Below, one piece after another: positions 60,010 to 64,000 of a stretch of 64,000 nucleotides of DNA (position 1 is its first letter; each line of letters starts with the position of its first letter). This DNA is from an uncultured Acetatifactor sp. (GTDB lineage: Bacteria > Bacillota > Clostridia > Lachnospirales > Lachnospiraceae). A program made the translations under genes and the position numbers. The notes under the pieces were generated by a model that saw only the letters and a list, made by a program, of their open reading frames with translations, was not told the DNA's origin and made no database searches. The DNA lies in contig CAJTLR010000012.1 of NCBI GenBank assembly GCA_910577185.1, positions 1 to 64,000 on the forward strand, written 5' to 3'.

Positions 60010-61005
60010 TTATTTCTCCAGCTCTACCCCTTTGAGCAGTTCGCGGATATCCTCCACCGACAGCCACTCCGTATTCGTACCGGAACTGTAGGAGAACCCT
60101 TCCTCCACCTTCCTGCCGCTCAAATCCGGCTGCTGCCTGTTATTCCAGGTCATCTGCGGATAGACGATGAAATGCTTATCATACTCGTAAGTCGTAAAGG
60201 AATCCTCCGTGGTGACCATGATCTCATGCAGCTTCTCTCCCGGACGGATGCCGGTCTCCCTGATACTGCATCCCGGCAGCATCGCCTCCGCCAGATCCGT
60301 GATCTTAAAGGAAGGTATCTTGCTGATAAAAGTCTCTCCGCCGGTAGCCTCCGCCAAAGCCTTAATAACAAGCTCAACACCCTGCGTCAGACTGATCCAG
60401 AAACGGGTCATCCGTACATCCGTGATCGGAAGCTCCTTCGCCCCCTCCTTGATCAGCTTATGGAAAAGCGGTATCACGGAACCTCTGCTGCCCGCCACAT
60501 TTCCATAACGAACGATGGAAAAATTGATATCCTTCACACCGGCATAGGCATTGGCTGCCACAAACAGCTTGTCCGATACCAGCTTCGTGCCGCCGTACAG
60601 ATTGACGGGATTGACCGCCTTGTCCGTCGATAATGCCACCACCTTGTGCACACCGCTGTCCAGCGCCGCATCAATCACATTCATGGCACCGTGGATATTC
60701 GTCTTGATCGCCTCATTGGGGTTATACTCACAGGCCGGAACCTGCTTTAATGCCGCCGCATGAATGATATAGTCCACACCTTCACAGGCTCTGCGCAGAC
60801 GCTCCCCATCCCGCACATCTCCGATAAAGAACCGCAGCTTCTCCGCAAATTCCTTAAACTCCTCCGCCATCATCCACTGCTTGAATTCATCTCTGGAATA
60901 GATGATGACTTTCTTCGGCTCGTAATGAGTCAGCACGTATCTGGTAAAGCACTTACCGAAAGAACCCGTGCCGCCGGTTATCAATATTGTTTTATCTTTT
61001 AACAT
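60010..61005 (-). CDS. pseB: UDP-GlcNAc 4,6-dehydratase/5-epimerase PseB
   Basis: This 331-residue short-chain dehydrogenase family enzyme makes the first intermediate of the pseudaminic acid pathway from UDP-GlcNAc, with bound NADP. The dinucleotide motif is GGTGSFGKCF (11-20); STDKAVNPVNLYGGTK contains D128, K129 and the Y137-x3-K141 pair, and AALKQVPACEYNP is specific for the FlaA1/PseB group. It is the first gene after a clear promoter (61045-61073). pseH, pseI and pseF are not in the window. Confidence 0.94.
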   Translation of the reverse strand: MLKDKTILITGGTGSFGKCFTRYVLTHYEPKKVIIYSRDEFKQWMMAEEFKEFAEKLRFFIGDVRDGERLRRACEGVDYIIHAAALKQVPACEYNPNEAIKTNIHGAMNVIDAALDSGVHKVVALSTDKAVNPVNLYGGTKLVSDKLFVAANAYAGVKDINFSIVRYGNVAGSRGSVIPLFHKLIKEGAKELPITDVRMTRFWISLTQGVELVIKALAEATGGETFISKIPSFKITDLAEAMLPGCSIRETGIRPGEKLHEIMVTTEDSFTTYEYDKHFIVYPQMTWNNRQQPDLSGRKVEEGFSYSSGTNTEWLSVEDIRELLKGVELEK

Positions 61006-61044
61006 CAGTTTTCCTCCGAAATTATTTCTGCTGCACCGTCCCTA

Positions 61045-61073
61045 AGTATAGCACAGGAAATCAGTGTTTGCAA
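61045..61073 (-). promoter_or_regulatory. Sigma-A promoter of pseB
   Basis: On the minus strand TTGCAA (61068-61073), a 17-base spacer, and TATACT (61045-61050), about 40 bases ahead of the pseB ATG. Confidence 0.68.
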
Positions 61074-61161
61074 TGCATGTGCCCGCGAATCATGCGGCTT
61101 TCCCGTTACGCGCCCAGCAAATTTAATGACATTACAACGTGAATGATACCTACGTAATCTC

Positions 61162-62142
61162 TCATATCCCCGGAGCCGCCGCGTACTCTTCCTTCGTACA
61201 TCTGGTCAGTCTAATGATCTGCGCTTCCTCCAGCCCTTCCTTCTTCATCCTGCCGATGATGCCAAGCCGTTCCGCTTTCTTTCCTTCCTTTTTCCCTTCT
61301 TTTTTACCTTTTTTGATTCCTTTCTCAAGCCCTTTCTCGATCCCTCTCTCCATGCCTTCTTTTCTTCCGTTCCTTCTCTCTTCCTGCATCAGGTCATCAA
61401 ATGCTTTACACATGGGCACTTCCCCCTTCCTCATTCTTCGTACAAGTCTTCTTATGTTCAAGTGTGCTGCGATCGCCAGCTCTGTCTCCGGGCCAAGCCT
61501 CTGAAATCCGTCTGAACGAAGCAGCTTCTTTAATCTCTCTCTGTCCTACCTGCACTGCATGGCCTGGAAGAACTCTTTTAAATCTGTCCTGTGGTCCTCT
61601 GTACTCAGAAAATCCGCCTCCAACAGGGAAAAAGTATAATCGCAGATTCCATTCCCCGATGATTCAGCCGCGTACACCGGCAAAGGAAACAGATCGGTCA
61701 GCCTCCGCTTTCCTTCCCAATGTCCTTCTCCCAGATACAGTACCACCGTCACCGTGGGAAGCAGAAAATCTTCCTTCTTCATCCTGCTCTTCCTGTCCCG
61801 AAACTCTTCAAATGTTCCCTCTTCCTGATGTTTCCTGCAGATTGCCCGGATCTGGTGCTCATACTCACAGGCATCATACACCATGATACGCTCCGGCATA
61901 CTGTAATCCGCCTCCGTCTCCAGTTCTACTCCGTAACAGATCCTGTTCTTCGTGTCTTCCATCAGAATATCTCTGTTCTTCTGTCCATAGACATCTGCAA
62001 GAGAAGAATATTCCCGCTTTCTCTGAACCAGATTCTCCGACGAAAGCACTTTTGCTCCATGATAGAGATGAAGATTCAGTAATTCCGCGAAGCGTTCTTT
62101 ATCGGAAAAGAACACTCTGCCTGTCATATCTTTCCTGCCCAT
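61162..62142 (-). pseudogene. Rpn family nuclease/transposase-like gene interrupted by an amber codon
   Basis: One frame runs from the ATG at 62142 (AAGGAGT site) to 61162. It would encode 326 residues: an N-terminal PD-(D/E)xK-type nuclease region of the Rpn family (ICYGVELETEADYSMPERIM, TVVLYLGEGHWEGKRRLTDL), and a tail with the repeated KEGMERGIEKGLEKGIKKGK pattern typical of these proteins. A single TAG at 61546-61548 (after AMQCR) stops it; the next codons (DRERLKKLLRSDGF) continue the family sequence in the same frame. This is a nonsense mutation. The promoter at 62316-62345 is intact. Rpn proteins promote recombination through DNA cleavage. Confidence 0.85.
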
Positions 62143-62315
62143 ATACTCCTTCCCGGCCGCTGCATGACAGATTCCGTCTGATTCTGCCGCGCCCCAGCCA
62201 TTCCTGTATTCTTGTGAAATATGGCTGATAACGCCGGAATCGGAAATATCCGATCTTTCATCCCGAATGGTATGAGAATTTCACTTGAAAAGGGATGCTT
62301 CCCTTTGTTGATTAG

Positions 62316-62345
62316 ATTATAGTGGAAAGGAGCGTCCCATGTCAA
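62316..62345 (-). promoter_or_regulatory. Consensus promoter of the Rpn gene
   Basis: On the minus strand TTGACA (62340-62345) and TATAAT (62316-62321) are both perfect, with an 18-base spacer. It lies about 175 bases ahead of the Rpn ATG; the leader contains a short AAGGGA-AGCA-TCCCTT stem. Confidence 0.75.
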
Positions 62346-62399
62346 TACGGTTTTCAGTTATTTGTGTGCGGTTTTCCGTTTTTTCAAAAAAATGTCTCT

Positions 62400-63680
62400 C
62401 TATAGAACCGATTCCCCGATCGCCTCACAGGTTCTCTCGATCAGCTCGTCTTCATGGGCATCCGACACAAACATGGCCTCAAACTGGGATGGAGCCACAT
62501 AGATTCCCCGCTCCAGCATTCTGTTAAAGTATGCGGAAAACGCCTCTCTGTCACACTGACAGGCCTCTTCGTAATTCGTCACGCTGCCTTCCTGCTCTCC
62601 CCAGCCAGGTGTGAAGAATGCCGAGAGCAGAGAACCGGCCCGGTTTACCGTCAGCCCCCTGCGGCGAAAGGCTTCCGCCAGTCTCCCCGCACGCCTGTCG
62701 ATCCGTTCATAGATTCCTGTATCTTCCATCAAAGTCTTTAATGTCTCGATCCCCGCCGTCACCGCCACCGGATTCCCCGACAGCGTCCCGGCCTGATAGA
62801 CGGCCCCCAGAGGCGCAACACAGGCCATCACGTCCCGTCTGCCGCCGTAAGCCGCCAGCGGCATACCGCCGCCCACAATCTTTCCGAAAGTATACAGGTC
62901 TGCGTGAACACCCGTGTATTCGGAAGCCCCGCCCAGCGCCAGTCGAAAACCGGTGATCACCTCGTCAAAGATCAAAAGCGCACCCGTCTGTCGTGTGATC
63001 TGCCGCAGGAACGCAAGAAATCCCGGCTTTGGCGGCACCACGCCCATATTGGCCGCCACCGGTTCCACCACCACGGCCGCCACCTGACCGGCATTTTCCT
63101 CCATCAGCCTGCGCACGGACTCCGTATCATTGTAGACCGCCGTCAGAGTACAGGCTGCGTATCCTGCCGGCACACCCGCGCTGTCAGGCACCGACTGTGT
63201 CATCAGCCCGGAACCGGCCTTCACCAGCAGACCATCCGAATGGCCGTGGTAATTGCCGGAGAATTTGATGATCTTTTCCCGGCCGGTAAATCCTCTGGCC
63301 ACGCGCACAGCACTCATCACCGCCTCGGTTCCGGAACTGACCAGACGCACCATCTCCACATCCGGCACACAGGCGCTGATCCGTTCCGCCAGCTCCACTT
63401 CTCCGGCTGTCGGCGCTCCGAAACTCAGCCCGCCGCCGCAGGCTCTTTGTACCGCCTCCACCACCCTCGGATGTGCATGTCCCAGAATGCCCGGCCCCCA
63501 GGAACAGACATAATCCAGATACCGGTTCCCGTCCGCATCGAAAAGCCATGGCCCCTGTGCCCGCTCCACGAAAAAGGGCTGCCTTCCCACGGCCCGAAAA
63601 GCCCGCACCGGTGAATTTACTCCGCCCGGTATCAACTGCTGCGCCCTGTCAAAAAGTTGTTTTGATCTGCGTTGCTCCAT
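62400..63680 (-). CDS. hemL: Glutamate-1-semialdehyde 2,1-aminomutase HemL
   Basis: This 426-residue PLP enzyme converts glutamate-1-semialdehyde into 5-aminolevulinate in the C5 heme pathway. IPGGVNSPVRAFRAVG opens the protein; VSSGTEAVMSAVRVARG and FSGNYHGHSDGLLVKAG follow; the PLP lysine is K267 in YTFGKIVGGGMPLAAYGG; IFDEVITGFR holds the cofactor aspartate. It is complete. hemB lies just upstream on the same strand, giving the order hemB-hemL, as in many Clostridia. The intergenic region holds tandem repeats and a hairpin. Confidence 0.95.
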   Translation of the reverse strand: MEQRRSKQLFDRAQQLIPGGVNSPVRAFRAVGRQPFFVERAQGPWLFDADGNRYLDYVCSWGPGILGHAHPRVVEAVQRACGGGLSFGAPTAGEVELAERISACVPDVEMVRLVSSGTEAVMSAVRVARGFTGREKIIKFSGNYHGHSDGLLVKAGSGLMTQSVPDSAGVPAGYAACTLTAVYNDTESVRRLMEENAGQVAAVVVEPVAANMGVVPPKPGFLAFLRQITRQTGALLIFDEVITGFRLALGGASEYTGVHADLYTFGKIVGGGMPLAAYGGRRDVMACVAPLGAVYQAGTLSGNPVAVTAGIETLKTLMEDTGIYERIDRRAGRLAEAFRRRGLTVNRAGSLLSAFFTPGWGEQEGSVTNYEEACQCDREAFSAYFNRMLERGIYVAPSQFEAMFVSDAHEDELIERTCEAIGESVL

Positions 63681-63717
63681 ATTGTCCTCCCTGCCGAAAC
63701 ATTCTTATCGTTAACGA

Positions 63718-63803
63718 CATTAGAAATTTCGTTTACTATAGTTAACTGCATTAGAAATTTCGTTTTCGGCCTTGCAGGAGCTACCGTATACGGCTCCTGC
63801 AAG
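63718..63803. promoter_or_regulatory. Tandem repeat and hairpin in the hemB-hemL spacer
   Basis: CATTAGAAATTTCGTTT occurs at 63718-63734 and 63749-63765, spaced by exactly 31 bases, and each copy is preceded by a GTTAAC word at 63710-63715 or 63741-63746. Next to it, CTTGCAGGAG (63771-63780) pairs with CTCCTGCAAG (63794-63803) around CTACCGTATACGG, itself self-complementary. The pair of repeats three helical turns apart looks like a regulator site; the stem could end hemB or structure the hemL leader. Confidence 0.6.
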
Positions 63804-63834
63804 AGTCGGAAACAGAAATTTGTTATGTAGTTTA

Positions 63835-64000
63835 CTATATATATTCTATCCACCGCACCGCATCCAATGCATGATAGGTGATAATGACCCTCGCCCCGGC
63901 CCGCTTCATGGCCGTAAGGTTCTCCATAACGACCCGCCGCTCATCAATCCACCCATTGGCGGCGGCCGCTTTCACCATGGCGTATTCGCCGCTGACATTA
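63835..64000 (-). CDS. hemB: Delta-aminolevulinic acid dehydratase HemB, 3' end
   Basis: The last 54 codons of a minus-strand gene are visible up to the window edge, ending in TAG at 63835-63837. The product reads NVSGEYAMVKAAAANGWIDE, then AGARVIITYHALDAVRWIEY, the C-terminal part of HemB, which joins two aminolevulinate molecules to porphobilinogen. It precedes hemL in the same direction, so the two are probably cotranscribed. Confidence 0.85.
   Translation of the reverse strand, partial: NVSGEYAMVKAAAANGWIDERRVVMENLTAMKRAGARVIITYHALDAVRWIEYI

Noticed and set aside
61162..61461. Independent 99-aa lysine/glycine-rich protein
   Set aside because: It is in the same frame as the upstream Rpn part and continues it after a single TAG, so it is annotated as part of the interrupted gene.
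62904..63614. 236-codon plus-strand open frame antisense to hemL
   Set aside because: His/Arg-rich shadow of a GC-rich conserved gene; hemL is complete on the other strand.
1..64000. tRNA or rRNA genes
   Set aside because: No convincing tRNA cloverleaf or rRNA sequence was noticed in either strand by eye; a computed scan could not be run.

Overview
The window looks like a Gram-positive, Clostridia-type (Lachnospiraceae-like) chromosome carrying a large integrative and conjugative element (ICE) of the Tn1549/CTn kind. Support comes from strong GGAGG ribosome sites, many TTG/GTG starts, a Maff2/PrgI/VirB4/VirD4 transfer set, a BlaI/M56 regulator pair, and pseudaminic-acid and heme genes. The taxonomic call is inference; no rRNA or other diagnostic marker is present.

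Region 1 (1-4.8 kb): a type I restriction-modification operon read on the minus strand, xre-hsdR-hsdM-hsdS, with hsdS cut by the window edge. Region 2 (4.8-11.1 kb): a cargo-like zone with an oriT-like inverted-repeat remnant, a lipoprotein, three further small HTH regulators, several short unknown genes, an Ada-type metal-binding domain protein and a nitroreductase-like protein. Region 3 (11.1-50.9 kb): the ICE backbone, almost entirely on the minus strand. In transcription order it holds symE-like, DUF5348, parA, parB, repA, DUF3846, a KPS-tail protein, DUF3801 and virD4; then maff2, virB6, SpoVG-like, DUF3849, prgI, virB4, DUF6674, a two-domain peptidoglycan hydrolase, two DNA methyltransferases, a radical SAM protein, DUF4315, DUF4366, a Cys-rich peptide, a sortase, a CnaB surface protein, topB and two unknown genes; then a Spo0A-C-like protein, a 3,419-residue ArdC-like/methylase/helicase polyvalent protein with a tnpV gene nested in another frame, mobC, a Toprim primase-like protein and the relaxase. 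One plus-strand xre regulator (24.9 kb) faces the Spo0A-C-like gene. No integrase or recombinase lies in the window, so the left end of the element is probably outside it.

Region 4 (51-64 kb): probable chromosomal flank. It has an unknown 227-residue protein, a BlaI repressor with an M56 BlaR1-like partner broken by one base in a six-base homopolymer, part of the pseudaminic acid pathway (pseB, pseC, convergent pseG) with two glycosyltransferase-like genes, an Rpn-type nuclease gene broken by one in-frame amber codon, hemL, and the 3' end of hemB.

The most unusual signals are: (i) seven unrelated ICE proteins that share the motif [KR]PS[ILV]xxxL at nearly the same distance (28-34 residues) from the C-terminus; (ii) a complete tnpV reading frame with its own ribosome site nested in the low-complexity linker of the giant polyvalent protein; (iii) a cluster of non-ATG starts in the ICE, including a probable CTG and a possible ATA start in the methylase/radical SAM cassette.
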